Assembly (NCBI GenBank): GCA_023392515.1
Contig: JAEVYX010000075.1
Coordinates: forward strand, 1-26,733
Reading direction: 5' to 3'
Origin: Bacillota bacterium
Lineage (GTDB): Bacteria > Bacillota > Clostridia > Christensenellales > Aristaeellaceae
DNA: 26,733 nucleotides
A program made the position numbers and the translations under genes. The notes under the pieces are model-generated. The model was not told the DNA's origin. It worked only from the letters and a program-made list of their open reading frames with translations, and did no database searches. Shown here piece after piece: positions 1-7,675 of this stretch. How positions within the stretch are numbered: position 1 is the stretch's first letter; every line of letters begins with the position of its first letter.

Positions 1-2
1 TG

Positions 3-85
3 TGGTGCGATCGACGGGACTTGAACCCGTACCCTCTCGGACACGCCCCTCAAACGTGCGCGTATGCCAATTCCGCCACGATCGC
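3..85 (-). tRNA. tRNA-Leu (anticodon GAG)
   Basis: The reverse complement folds as a class II tRNA. The 7-bp acceptor stem GCGATCG/CGATCGC is perfect, and a discriminator A and an encoded CCA follow it. The T arm carries the GGTTCAAGTCC core, and the long variable arm is typical of tRNA-Leu. The anticodon stem CACGT/GCGTG encloses the loop TTGAGGG, which puts GAG at positions 34-36, so it reads CUC and CUU leucine codons. A near-consensus promoter lies about 70 bases upstream. The gene sits at the window edge, so any further tRNAs downstream are out of view. Confidence 0.95.
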
Positions 86-152
86 ATGTATAGCTTTTTG
101 CCTGGTATATGGAGCCTTTACAACTCACATTCACGCAGAGGCAACGACATTT

Positions 153-181
153 AGTATAATGGGGAAACGCTTTTCTGTCAA
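153..181 (-). promoter_or_regulatory. Sigma-A promoter of tRNA-Leu
   Basis: On the minus strand TTGACA (181-176) is followed after exactly 17 bases by TATACT (158-153). It points at the tRNA gene, which starts at 85. The -35 box is perfect and the -10 box differs from consensus at one base, as expected for a stable-RNA gene. Confidence 0.8.
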
Positions 182-228
182 TACTTCATGACAATTTTAA
201 GGGCAAGATTATATCATAAAGTTTTTGG

Positions 229-252
229 AAAACACAGCATCCTGTCATGCTG
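229..252 (-). terminator. Possible terminator of the minus-strand sugar operon
   Basis: Read on the minus strand, CAGCAT-gacagg-ATGCTG forms a 6-bp stem followed by TGTTTTCC. It lies about 150 bases past the stop of the DapA-family gene. The T run is short, so this is a weak candidate. A second hairpin at 354-382 (GCTGCCG/CGGCAGC, 15-base loop) has no T run. Nothing else is seen in the 86-399 gap apart from the tRNA promoter. Confidence 0.35.
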
Positions 253-399
253 ACCGATTCATTCGAAAGCGAGTGTTCATGCAACCCTGGTTTTCCTTTC
301 CACCACAGATCAAAAAGCAAGAAATGGGCGGTTTCAAGCAAGGGGGGCGCCATGCTGCCGCAGCTTTGCGGGCCACGGCAGCAGGCGTATTCATGCAAT

Positions 400-1296
400 T
401 TACAGATAACGCTTTACGATCTGGTCGATTTTTTCTTTTTGCTCCATAGTCAGCGGCTCTACCGGCATGGAGGCGATGTCTGCACCAAAGCCCATAATGC
501 TTCCGATATGCTTCATGGCGCTCATCCAATGTTTGCCCACAAACAGCACCTTGCGCAGACCCCATACAGCCTTTTGCAGTTCGTAGGTCTTTTTCACATC
601 CCCGGCCTTGGCCGCATCATACATCTCCACAAACATTTTAGGGAAGAAATTGGCCAGCCCCGGCACGCAGCCCTGGGCGCCATAGATCATGGCAGCGGAG
701 CAAAGTTCCTCCGCACCGTTGAATACGGCTACATCCCGGTCCTCCAAAAGGAAAAGGGCGCGCTGGAACTGCTCCCAATCGGCACAGCTGTCCTTGTAGG
801 CAACCACGTTGTCGATCTGCGCGATTTCGCGGATGGTCTCGGGCTTGATCGGCGCATGGGTCATACCCGGAATATTATAGACGACAATTTCCAGCTTCGT
901 GCTTTTCGCCACGGTTTCATAATGGCGGATGATTTCACTTTGGGCGACATTTTGCAGATAAAAAGCCGGGGTAACAACCATCACCTTGCCGCCCACCTGT
1001 TCGGCCGCTTTGATATTTTCCATTACACGCACAGTGCTGCTGTCAATCACGCCGCAAAAAACCGGTACACGGCCATCGGCATAGGTTACAGCTGCTTTTA
1101 GGGTATTCAGCCATTCATTCCGTGTGGTCATCATGGCTTCCCCGGAGCTGCCCATGGCAAAAATGCCAGATACGCCGTTTTTGATATCAAAGTCAATGAG
1201 GCGTTTAAATCCCTCTTCGTCCAGGGTCCGATCCTCCCGAAGCGGAGTAATGACCGGCGGAATAATCCCGAAATACTTTTTCTTGTTAGCAAACAT
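400..1296 (-). CDS. DapA/NanA-family (class I aldolase-type) lyase or dehydratase
   Basis: This 298-residue protein is a TIM barrel of the dihydrodipicolinate synthase / N-acetylneuraminate lyase family, which forms a Schiff base with a keto acid and performs aldol cleavage, addition or dehydration. The family marks are GSSGE at 49-53, YNIPG with Tyr140, and the Schiff-base lysine Lys168 in AYKDS. After the YNIP motif, where DapA has an Arg that binds the second carboxylate, the sequence reads GMTH, so it is probably not true DapA. The start at 1296 is chosen because AAGGAG lies 8 bases upstream; an ATG at 1320 would overlap this site and directly abut the previous stop codon. It is last in the operon, so its likely role is cleavage or dehydration of a 2-keto-3-deoxy sugar acid or similar intermediate. 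The substrate is unknown. Confidence 0.88.
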   Translation of the reverse strand: MFANKKKYFGIIPPVITPLREDRTLDEEGFKRLIDFDIKNGVSGIFAMGSSGEAMMTTRNEWLNTLKAAVTYADGRVPVFCGVIDSSTVRVMENIKAAEQVGGKVMVVTPAFYLQNVAQSEIIRHYETVAKSTKLEIVVYNIPGMTHAPIKPETIREIAQIDNVVAYKDSCADWEQFQRALFLLEDRDVAVFNGAEELCSAAMIYGAQGCVPGLANFFPKMFVEMYDAAKAGDVKKTYELQKAVWGLRKVLFVGKHWMSAMKHIGSIMGFGADIASMPVEPLTMEQKEKIDQIVKRYL

Positions 1297-1320
1297 TGTA
1301 ATGACTCCTTTGATAAGCAT

Positions 1321-2949
1321 TTATATTTGGATATCCTCCATGGTGGTATACATAAGCCGGGCATACTCTTCACGGTGCTGCGGAAAGTCCACCCGGTAAT
1401 GCCCTCCCCGGGATTCCTTACGCCTGAGCATGGACACCACGATCAGCCTAGCCGCATCCAAAGCGTTCCGTGCCTGAAAAGCAGATTGCACGTCAGGTTT
1501 TCCAAGCCAGTCAAGCGGCTGGACCGACATTTGCGAAAGGCGCCCGGCCGCTTGAATTAACCCCGCCCCACTGCGCCTTAAAAAGCAATGGTGCTGCATG
1601 GTTTGCTTGATTTCGTGAAGGATTTCCTGAGGGCTGGCCCGGGCGGATTCGCAGTCAAACTCCTTTTCAACGCATTGACGGGCAACATCTTCCTCCACCC
1701 GAACGTGTTGCCGTTTGCTGTGAAACCCGCAGGCAGCCCTAGCAGCCAGCATGCCAAAGACCTGGGTGCCCAGGATGGCGTTGCCCCCCATCCGGTTGGA
1801 ACCGTGGCACCCTCCCGCGGCTTCACCGCAGGCGTACAGGCCCGGCAAATCCGTGCTCATGTCCGGCCTTATGCGGATCCCCCCATTAAAGCCCTGGCAG
1901 AAAGGATAGATCGTCATGGGTGTAGAGGTTTCAAAGCCCACCTTCTTCAGAAATTGCCGCCAGTGTGCATAGCGCAACCCCGTAAGACGATCCGGATTGG
2001 GGGTAACGATTGCCCCAAAACCATTTCCATCCTCATGTTCCTTTACAATAGCCAGGTCGAAAAAGCGGCTGTCATCCTCCATGCAAAAAGGCCCATGCCG
2101 TGCCCGTAGCGCCACGCACTGCTCAGCCGTGACATTATGCGGCAGGTGACGATCAAGAAATGCTTCTCCCCTGCCATTGGTTAAAAGAGGCTGCTCCTGA
2201 AAAGCAAATTGGTAATAGTTAAGGCCCGCCACAGGAGCAACAGTGCCGTTAATGAACTGAATGAATTCCAGGTTGGTCATACGCGCTCCATGGCGCCCAG
2301 CCATGGCATAGGCCACGCCATACAAGGGGCCATGGGAAAAGCTATGCTGATACAGGCCTTCTCCGCCGCCTGTCGCCAGTATAACGACGGAGGCTTCCGC
2401 GAGTAGCAGCTCCCCCTTCCTGTTTACCGCCACGACACCTGCCGCTTGTCCATTGTGTTCCAGAACTGAAACAACCTGCCATTCCGTCAGCACCCGTAGC
2501 CCCTTACCATTTAGAAGAGCTTTGCGCCAGGAGCTTACGGCTGATTCCCGGTCCATAAGCACTGCGCCGCGCGCGTCCTTTCCAAAGCAGCCTACAACCC
2601 CCATATCCCGATGCGGCAGGAAGGGAAGTCCCTCCTTTTGAAGTTTTGAAAAGCAAGCTTCCGATTCCTGCACCAGCAGCCTGGCCAATTCAGGATCCAT
2701 GCACGGGCCTGCAGAATCTAGAATCTGCTTGTAAAATGCTTCGGCATCCTGTTTTCCTTCTGCAAACATAATGCCCCACTCAGGCGAAAGAGGATAAAAG
2801 GTGGAACCCGATTCACCAATCTCCCCATCGCATAAAAGAAGGGTGTCACAGCCTTCCTGCCACGCGGTCAGTGCTGCCCGGATTCCCGCGCCGCCGCCGC
2901 CCACAACCAATACATCACAGCGCATTTTTGCGCTAAATGCAATCTTCAT
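1321..2949 (-). CDS. FAD-dependent oxidoreductase of the FrdA/SdhA/NadB flavoprotein family
   Basis: The protein has 542 residues. The N-terminal dinucleotide fold has a glycine-rich loop GGGGAG at 17-22. The family's C-terminal FAD segment is clear: GLYACGEAAGG, then HGSNRMGGNA, and near the C-terminus RRKESRGGHYRVDFP, which matches the RxESRGxHYRxDFP signature. The region after the first strand (SGSTFYP) resembles L-aspartate oxidase more than the His-flavinylation motif of SdhA, so the FAD is probably not covalently bound. There is no signal peptide and no iron-sulfur partner subunit nearby, suggesting a soluble cytoplasmic enzyme. It follows the permease gene by 27 bases and ends 24 bases before the lyase start. 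A flavoprotein of this type inside a sugar ABC operon is unusual; it may oxidise or reduce a sugar-acid intermediate. The substrate cannot be told from sequence. Confidence 0.85.
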   Translation of the reverse strand: MKIAFSAKMRCDVLVVGGGGAGIRAALTAWQEGCDTLLLCDGEIGESGSTFYPLSPEWGIMFAEGKQDAEAFYKQILDSAGPCMDPELARLLVQESEACFSKLQKEGLPFLPHRDMGVVGCFGKDARGAVLMDRESAVSSWRKALLNGKGLRVLTEWQVVSVLEHNGQAAGVVAVNRKGELLLAEASVVILATGGGEGLYQHSFSHGPLYGVAYAMAGRHGARMTNLEFIQFINGTVAPVAGLNYYQFAFQEQPLLTNGRGEAFLDRHLPHNVTAEQCVALRARHGPFCMEDDSRFFDLAIVKEHEDGNGFGAIVTPNPDRLTGLRYAHWRQFLKKVGFETSTPMTIYPFCQGFNGGIRIRPDMSTDLPGLYACGEAAGGCHGSNRMGGNAILGTQVFGMLAARAACGFHSKRQHVRVEEDVARQCVEKEFDCESARASPQEILHEIKQTMQHHCFLRRSGAGLIQAAGRLSQMSVQPLDWLGKPDVQSAFQARNALDAARLIVVSMLRRKESRGGHYRVDFPQHREEYARLMYTTMEDIQI

Positions 2950-2976
2950 GCCCGCGTTCCTTTCCGGCCGTATTCA

Positions 2977-3822
2977 TCACCCCTTGACAGCCCCTGCCGT
3001 CAGGCCTTCAATCAAGTAACGCTGGATGCAGCTGAACAGGATGATGACCGGCACGGTCACAATTACACCGCAGGCCATGATTCCGCCCCAATTGATGACG
3101 CCCAGGCTGCCCATCAATTGTCCGATAATAAGCTGGACGGTCATCCCCTTTTGGGAGTTGGTCAAAAACAATGCATATTGGTAATCGTTCCATGCCAGGA
3201 TGAACGCATAAATGACAATAGAGACCAACCCTCCCTTGGCCAGGGGAAGCACCACCTGCCAGAAGGTGCGAAAACGGGAGCATCCGTCAATTTGCGCAGC
3301 TTCCTCCAGTTCATAGGGAATTCCCTTGAAAAAACCGCTCATCAGCCACACGCTGATAGGAATCGTGGAGGTCAGGTAAATCAGTACCAGCCCTTGGCGG
3401 GTATTCAGTATCTTGAGTGAGGCCGCCATCCGGTACCAGGGCACCATGATCACCGGCCCCTGGAACATCTGCGCCAGCAAAAGAAAGGTGATCACCAGCT
3501 GCATCCCCACAAATTTGCGCCTGCCTATGGCATAGCCGCCGGTAGCCGCAAAAAAAGTGGTAATCAGCGCCGTAATCCCGGCCACGATCAGCGAATTGTT
3601 CAAATAGGGCAGCAAATCCGGCCCGGGGCTGGGAGAAAACGCATATGCATAAGCGTCCAGCGTAACCGTTTTGGGAATAAAGGTAGGAACCAGCGCAAAA
3701 ATTTCATTGGCCGGTTTTAGCGAGGAAACAATCAGCCAAAGGAATGGAAACAGCACAAAAAACATAATGGCAATGAGGCCGGCTGCCAGCAAAAGAGCGG
3801 ATGCGATTTTCAATTTGCGCAT
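2977..3822 (-). CDS. Carbohydrate ABC transporter permease, MalG/UgpE type
   Basis: A 281-residue inner-membrane permease of the CUT1 sugar family. An N-terminal membrane segment (about residues 8-35) and five further hydrophobic stretches are visible. The cytoplasmic EAA loop that docks the ATPase reads ELEEAAQIDGCSRFRTFWQV. Its length fits MalG-like subunits. It starts three bases after the stop of the other permease, so the two are translationally coupled and form the heterodimeric channel. No ATP-binding subunit is encoded in the window; CUT1 systems in Gram-positive bacteria often share one MsiK/UgpC-type ATPase encoded elsewhere. Confidence 0.93.
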   Translation of the reverse strand: MRKLKIASALLLAAGLIAIMFFVLFPFLWLIVSSLKPANEIFALVPTFIPKTVTLDAYAYAFSPSPGPDLLPYLNNSLIVAGITALITTFFAATGGYAIGRRKFVGMQLVITFLLLAQMFQGPVIMVPWYRMAASLKILNTRQGLVLIYLTSTIPISVWLMSGFFKGIPYELEEAAQIDGCSRFRTFWQVVLPLAKGGLVSIVIYAFILAWNDYQYALFLTNSQKGMTVQLIIGQLMGSLGVINWGGIMACGVIVTVPVIILFSCIQRYLIEGLTAGAVKG

Positions 3823-3825
3823 GTA

Positions 3826-4719
3826 TTATCCCAGCCTTTCCGCGCTTTTGTTATAGAATTTGAGGTAGATCACTACAAAGACCATCATCATAAGCATGGC
3901 TACAACGGACACGGTGGAACCCATGCCCATTTGGAAATCCTTAAAAGATTTGGAATAGATGTATGTAGGCAGGATGCTGGTAGCATACCCGGGGCCGCCC
4001 CCCGTCAGCACCCAGATGACTTCAAACTTCGTCCAGGATTGCACAATGCTGGTGAGTGCGGTCACCATGATAATCGGCATCAACATAGGCATCGTTATAT
4101 GAAGAAATTGTTTCCACTTGCCGCAGCCATCCACATAGGCAGCTTCATAAAGATCCGCCGGAATCCCCTGCAGCCCGGCCAGGAACATAAGCGTCGCATA
4201 GGGCAACCCTTTCCATAATGAAACCAGCAGCAGAGAAAACCAGATGATGCTTTTGTTGCCCAGCCATACAAGGTCGGTGCCAAGCACATAGTTGAGAAGG
4301 CCATAATCGCCATCAAAAATCCAGCGCCAGATCAGCCCCATGATGATGACCGGCGTTACCCAGGGAACCATCATCAGTCCGCGGAATATGGGGCGGAAAG
4401 GATACTTTTTGTTGAGAACCATGGAGGCCGGTATGGCAAACAGGTATTGCAAAAATGTGGAGCCAAACACCCATAAAAGGCTGTTGGACAAAATCGGCCA
4501 GAAGTTCGAATCGCCGGTGAAGAGCTTGATGTAATTCTTCAGTCCAACAAATTTGCCGCTGCCGGCTTTGAGCATATTCAGGTCCGTAAAGCTGATGTAG
4601 ATAGAGCTTATGATCGGATAAATTTGAAAAAACAGCAAATATAAAAAAGTAGGAAGTAAAAAAAGATATATGTAAGAATCTTTTTTCATTTGTGAAAACA
4701 GCTGTTTTTTCTTGAACAT
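3826..4719 (-). CDS. Carbohydrate ABC transporter permease, MalF/UgpA type
   Basis: A 297-residue membrane protein with an N-terminal transmembrane helix (about residues 16-38) and five more hydrophobic segments. The EAA loop reads DLYEAAYVDGCGKWKQFLHI. The start is supported by a GGGGGG-AG ribosome site just upstream. It pairs with the following MalG-type gene. The preceding solute-binding protein gene is 143 bases away, with a strong hairpin between them, which suggests that the binding protein is made in excess over the permeases. Confidence 0.93.
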   Translation of the reverse strand: MFKKKQLFSQMKKDSYIYLFLLPTFLYLLFFQIYPIISSIYISFTDLNMLKAGSGKFVGLKNYIKLFTGDSNFWPILSNSLLWVFGSTFLQYLFAIPASMVLNKKYPFRPIFRGLMMVPWVTPVIIMGLIWRWIFDGDYGLLNYVLGTDLVWLGNKSIIWFSLLLVSLWKGLPYATLMFLAGLQGIPADLYEAAYVDGCGKWKQFLHITMPMLMPIIMVTALTSIVQSWTKFEVIWVLTGGGPGYATSILPTYIYSKSFKDFQMGMGSTVSVVAMLMMMVFVVIYLKFYNKSAERLG

Positions 4720-4810
4720 TACTGCACTCCCCCCAACACATATATCTTTTCTAACGGCACGGCCAGGCTCGTACCCATAAATATGTCATGTAGGCATGAC
4801 TTATGTGAAA

Positions 4811-4848
4811 GGCAGGGCAGGCCCCCTGTAGGGTGAACCTGCCCCGCC
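4811..4848 (-). promoter_or_regulatory. GC-rich intercistronic hairpin between binding protein and permease genes
   Basis: The arms GGCGGGGCAGG and CCTGCCCTGCC (4848-4838 and 4821-4811 on the minus strand) form an 11-bp stem with one G-T pair. A small inner CCC/GGG stem can form in the loop. Only TTT and A-rich sequence follows, so it is a partial terminator or an mRNA-stabilising stem rather than a full stop. Such stems commonly raise binding-protein mRNA over permease mRNA. Confidence 0.6.
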
Positions 4849-4862
4849 GTGCAATAGGCCGG

Positions 4863-6167
4863 TTACAGAGAATCCTTCACTTCGTCAATGCCTTTTTTGA
4901 TTTCATCATAGGCCTGTTCAACGGTGATTTCTCCATCGATTAATTTGACCAGCGCGCCCTGCACAACCTTTTCCATGGAGGGCTGGCCGAGAATTGCGGG
5001 CATCGGGACACCATAGGCATCCGCATTGGCCTGGAATTCTTTCATCAGGGCAATATGAGCGGCGCCAACGCCTTCGCCATACTTGGAATAGGCAATGTCG
5101 GCATACTTCACAAGGGTTTCGTCAGACACATAGTTGACGGCGGAAACGTTCATGGAGCCGGCCAATTTGCCCAAGATGGGTTCGCTCATGGCGGTTTCGA
5201 TAAACGCCCAGGCAGCTTCCTTCTGGGTGGAACCTGCGATCATGGCATAGCCGTTGGTGCCGACCATCATGGCGGGCTTTTCTGCGGAGGGGCCAGCCGG
5301 CATGGGAACAGCCTTGGTGCGGCTCATGGCCTGAATGCCATGGGAGACCACGTTGCCGGTGAAGTAGGTGCCTGTGTGCATCATGCCGACGGTGCCGGCT
5401 TCCCAGGCTTTGAACAGTTCAGGATACAGCCAGGTAGATTGGGATTTGGGCATATAGGCCGACAAATCCTTGATGAACTGCAGGGTCTCAATATAGGCCT
5501 GCTTGCTTTCCTCGGAGGTATCGTTGGGGGTGATGCCGTTGGAAAGAGAAATCATCATGAAATCCCGGAAGGTGAAGCGGCCTTCCCCACCGTTGGCCAT
5601 GGCATAGCCGTTTACCCCGTCCGTGCTCATGGCGGCAACAGCAGTCTTCACATCGTCCCAGGTCTTCATAGCAGTGGGGTCCACGTTGATCTTGGCGAAG
5701 AGCTCGGTATTCACCACATGAGAGTAGGGGATCAAAGACATCGGGACTGCGTACAGCTTGCCATCCACGGTGTTTTTCGTCAGACCCACCTGAGAGAACA
5801 TATCCATTTTCAAAGTTTCAGAGGATTCAATGTAGCTTTGGATGGGTTCCAATGCGCCCATAGCCACGGGGTTCACTACGTCCTGAACCTGCATGACATC
5901 GGGATAGTCGCCGCTGGCGATCATGGCGGCCAGCTTGGTTTCGATGTCGGCCCAGCTCAGGAAGATATATTCCACGTTGATGCCGGGGTATTTTTCCTTG
6001 AGCGCAGCCTGGATATCGGCGGCGATTTCCTTCTCAAGGTCGGTAGTTCCAGGATACAGCACCCGCAGGTTCGCAGTTAGTTCGCTCGCCTGAGCCAAAC
6101 CTATCGTGGCCGGCATTAGGGAGAGCAGCATCAGGATACACAGAGCCAGAGACAACATTCTTTTCAT
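4863..6167 (-). CDS. Extracellular solute-binding protein, family 1 (sugar ABC transporter)
   Basis: A 434-residue MalE/UgpB-like binding protein that would capture the substrate and deliver it to the two permeases. Residues 1-27 form a Sec signal peptide with a likely cleavage after AQA. The mature part shows the family pattern: LRVLYPG near the start, SGDYPDVMQ at the first hinge, then the ANGGEGRF and GTVGMMHTGTY regions. The start has AAGGAGG upstream. A lipobox is not seen: the one cysteine in the leader (residue 10) is preceded by Leu and lies inside the hydrophobic core. This is odd for a Gram-positive binding protein, which is normally lipid-anchored. It is 66 bases downstream of the regulator, with a small CCCGG/CCGGG stem between. 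Ligand unknown. Confidence 0.92.
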   Translation of the reverse strand: MKRMLSLALCILMLLSLMPATIGLAQASELTANLRVLYPGTTDLEKEIAADIQAALKEKYPGINVEYIFLSWADIETKLAAMIASGDYPDVMQVQDVVNPVAMGALEPIQSYIESSETLKMDMFSQVGLTKNTVDGKLYAVPMSLIPYSHVVNTELFAKINVDPTAMKTWDDVKTAVAAMSTDGVNGYAMANGGEGRFTFRDFMMISLSNGITPNDTSEESKQAYIETLQFIKDLSAYMPKSQSTWLYPELFKAWEAGTVGMMHTGTYFTGNVVSHGIQAMSRTKAVPMPAGPSAEKPAMMVGTNGYAMIAGSTQKEAAWAFIETAMSEPILGKLAGSMNVSAVNYVSDETLVKYADIAYSKYGEGVGAAHIALMKEFQANADAYGVPMPAILGQPSMEKVVQGALVKLIDGEITVEQAYDEIKKGIDEVKDSL

Positions 6168-6233
6168 GTCAGGATAACCCTCCTTCTTATTTTACGCCCG
6201 GTGTTTCCGGGACAATAACAATGGTTGAAAGCC

Positions 6234-7316
6234 TTACACCTTAAGGCCGTTGCAGCTTTCCCGGTGGCAGATTTCAGGGCGGAATACTGTAAGATGTTCT
6301 ACTGGAGCATCAGGCTTTTGAATCATTCCCAGAATCATTTGCGCCGCATGACACCCTATTTCATATTTTTTGAAGGAAACACTGGTCAGCCTTTCCGGCG
6401 GCACATCGCAAATGGTGGTGTTATCGTAGCCGATGACGCCAATGTCATCCGAAACCCGCAGGCCCATTTCATGAATGGCGTTGATTGCGCCGCAGGCCAG
6501 ACGGTCGTTAAAGCAGAATACACCGTTGACATCCTTGTTCTTTTGAAGCAAATCCCGCATCATCCGGTATCCCAATTCTACGGTGCTTTGCTCCGGCACG
6601 CTGCATACCAGCCGGGGATCCAGTTCGATGCCGCTTTCCCACAGCGCGGACATATACCCATAATAGCGGGCCGTGCTGGTGTAGTATGAAAGCGGCGTCA
6701 GGTAAGCAACCTTTCGGTAGCCCCGCTCAATCAGATGCCTCGTAGCCAGAAAGCCCCCGTAATAGTTGTTGGAACAGACCAGCGGCGCATCAACCCCCTC
6801 CACCGGGCGGTTGCAAAACACGAGGGGCACAGACAATTCGGCAAGTTCCGGCAGCGTGCTGGATTGAAGTTTCTGCTCATCTACAACGGCCGGAACCATA
6901 ATGATTCCGTCAATATGAGAATTGAGCAATCGCTTCAGACAAGAGCGCTGCTTGGCAAGATCGTTATCCGTATTGCAGATGACCACATTTACGTTATGGT
7001 GCTGCATTACATCCTCAATGCCGCGCAATATGCCGGGATACGTATCATGCAGGATATTTGGCACCAAGAAGCCCACGTTGAGCACATCCCGGCGGATTGA
7101 TGTTTTGTCGGCGTTGAAATCCGCGGCATAGGTTCCGCTCCCTGCCACCGAATACAAATACCCGTCCGAAACCAGTTCGGTTATGGCCCTGTCGATGGTC
7201 GTGCGGGAAATAAGGTGCTGCTCACACATCTGGGAACGGGAAGGCAGCTTTGTGTGGGGTTCCATTTGGGCTACCTGGTCCAGGATGAGTTGTTTTACCT
7301 CTTTATAGCGAAGCAC
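6234..7316 (-). CDS. GntR-type HTH / LacI-type sensor transcriptional regulator (AraR-like architecture)
   Basis: A 360-residue regulator. Residues 1-65 are a winged helix of the GntR family (KLPSRSQMCEQHLISRTTIDRAITELVSDGYLYS is represented by the LPSR and SRTTI motifs and the GSGTYA wing). Residues about 75-355 are a periplasmic-binding-protein fold as in LacI/GalR, with IDGIIMVP, RPVEGVDAP and VIGYDNTTICDVPPERLTSV landmarks. The start codon is GTG, with GGAGG 11 bases upstream. It is the first gene of the transport operon and divergent from the SDR gene, so it most likely represses both promoters and is released by the imported sugar or a derivative. A palindromic site overlaps its own -35 region. 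Confidence 0.9.
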   Translation of the reverse strand: MLRYKEVKQLILDQVAQMEPHTKLPSRSQMCEQHLISRTTIDRAITELVSDGYLYSVAGSGTYAADFNADKTSIRRDVLNVGFLVPNILHDTYPGILRGIEDVMQHHNVNVVICNTDNDLAKQRSCLKRLLNSHIDGIIMVPAVVDEQKLQSSTLPELAELSVPLVFCNRPVEGVDAPLVCSNNYYGGFLATRHLIERGYRKVAYLTPLSYYTSTARYYGYMSALWESGIELDPRLVCSVPEQSTVELGYRMMRDLLQKNKDVNGVFCFNDRLACGAINAIHEMGLRVSDDIGVIGYDNTTICDVPPERLTSVSFKKYEIGCHAAQMILGMIQKPDAPVEHLTVFRPEICHRESCNGLKV

Positions 7317-7371
7317 AGATGGCTTTACCTCCTTGCCGGCCCATGTATGTATGCGTTTTACCGTCAGCGTT

Positions 7372-7413
7372 TATAGAAAATCTAGCAAATTTCAAGTCAA
7401 TCTGTCAACAGAT
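7372..7413 (-). promoter_or_regulatory. Promoter of the regulator/transport operon with overlapping palindrome
   Basis: On the minus strand, TTGACA (7408-7403) precedes TAGATT (7384-7379) by 18 bases; an alternative is TTGACT (7400-7395) with TCTATA (7377-7372) and a 17-base spacer. The first -35 box is embedded in the perfect inverted repeat ATCTGT-CA-ACAGAT (7400-7413), well placed as a repressor operator, probably for the adjacent GntR-type regulator. The assignment of protein to site is inferred. Confidence 0.55.
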
Positions 7414-7440
7414 AGCGTCCATTTCGGGCCAGAAAACCGC

Positions 7441-7599
7441 AAAAACGGGCAGGTTTGTATGAAAAGAAGCCTGCAGAGCTTCTATTCAAGCATACAATTT
7501 GACCGCTTTTTACTGGAATTTATGCGCATATCCAAGAATTGATGCCCATATATTCCGACAGCACCATAGTTGCCCGTTTTTTTCACAAAGCTGCCCGTT
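7441..7599. repeat. Three copies of TGCCCGTT in the divergent control region
   Basis: TGCCCGTTTTT occurs at 7571-7581 (plus) and 7441-7451 (minus), and TGCCCGTT occurs again at 7592-7599 (plus). The two plus copies start 21 bases apart, two turns of the helix, and end 14 bases before the -35 box of the SDR operon. This looks like a tandem binding site for a regulator, possibly with a looping partner at 7441. The rest of the 7317-7675 gap holds only the two promoters and the palindrome. Confidence 0.45.
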
Positions 7600-7613
7600 G
7601 TCTTTTCATTGCC

Positions 7614-7641
7614 TTGACAGCACTCAATCGGGGCATATAAT
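7614..7641 (+). promoter_or_regulatory. Sigma-A promoter of the SDR / oxidoreductase / isomerase operon
   Basis: TTGACA (7614-7619), a 16-base spacer and TATAAT (7636-7641) match the consensus exactly. Transcription should start near 7648, leaving a leader of about 28 bases before the SDR start. Such a strong promoter in a catabolic locus implies repression when the substrate is absent. Confidence 0.8.
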
Positions 7642-7675
7642 CTATAAAAAAGAGGCGTTTTTACAGGAAGCATAG

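Noticed and set aside
247..1101. Plus-strand open frame of 284 codons opposite the DapA-family gene
   Set aside because: It overlaps the lyase gene on the other strand, lacks a ribosome site and shows no recognisable domain.
5055..6080. Long plus-strand open frame (341 codons) opposite the solute-binding protein gene
   Set aside because: It is the antisense shadow of a clear binding-protein gene, rich in His and Gly, with no ribosome site or family pattern.
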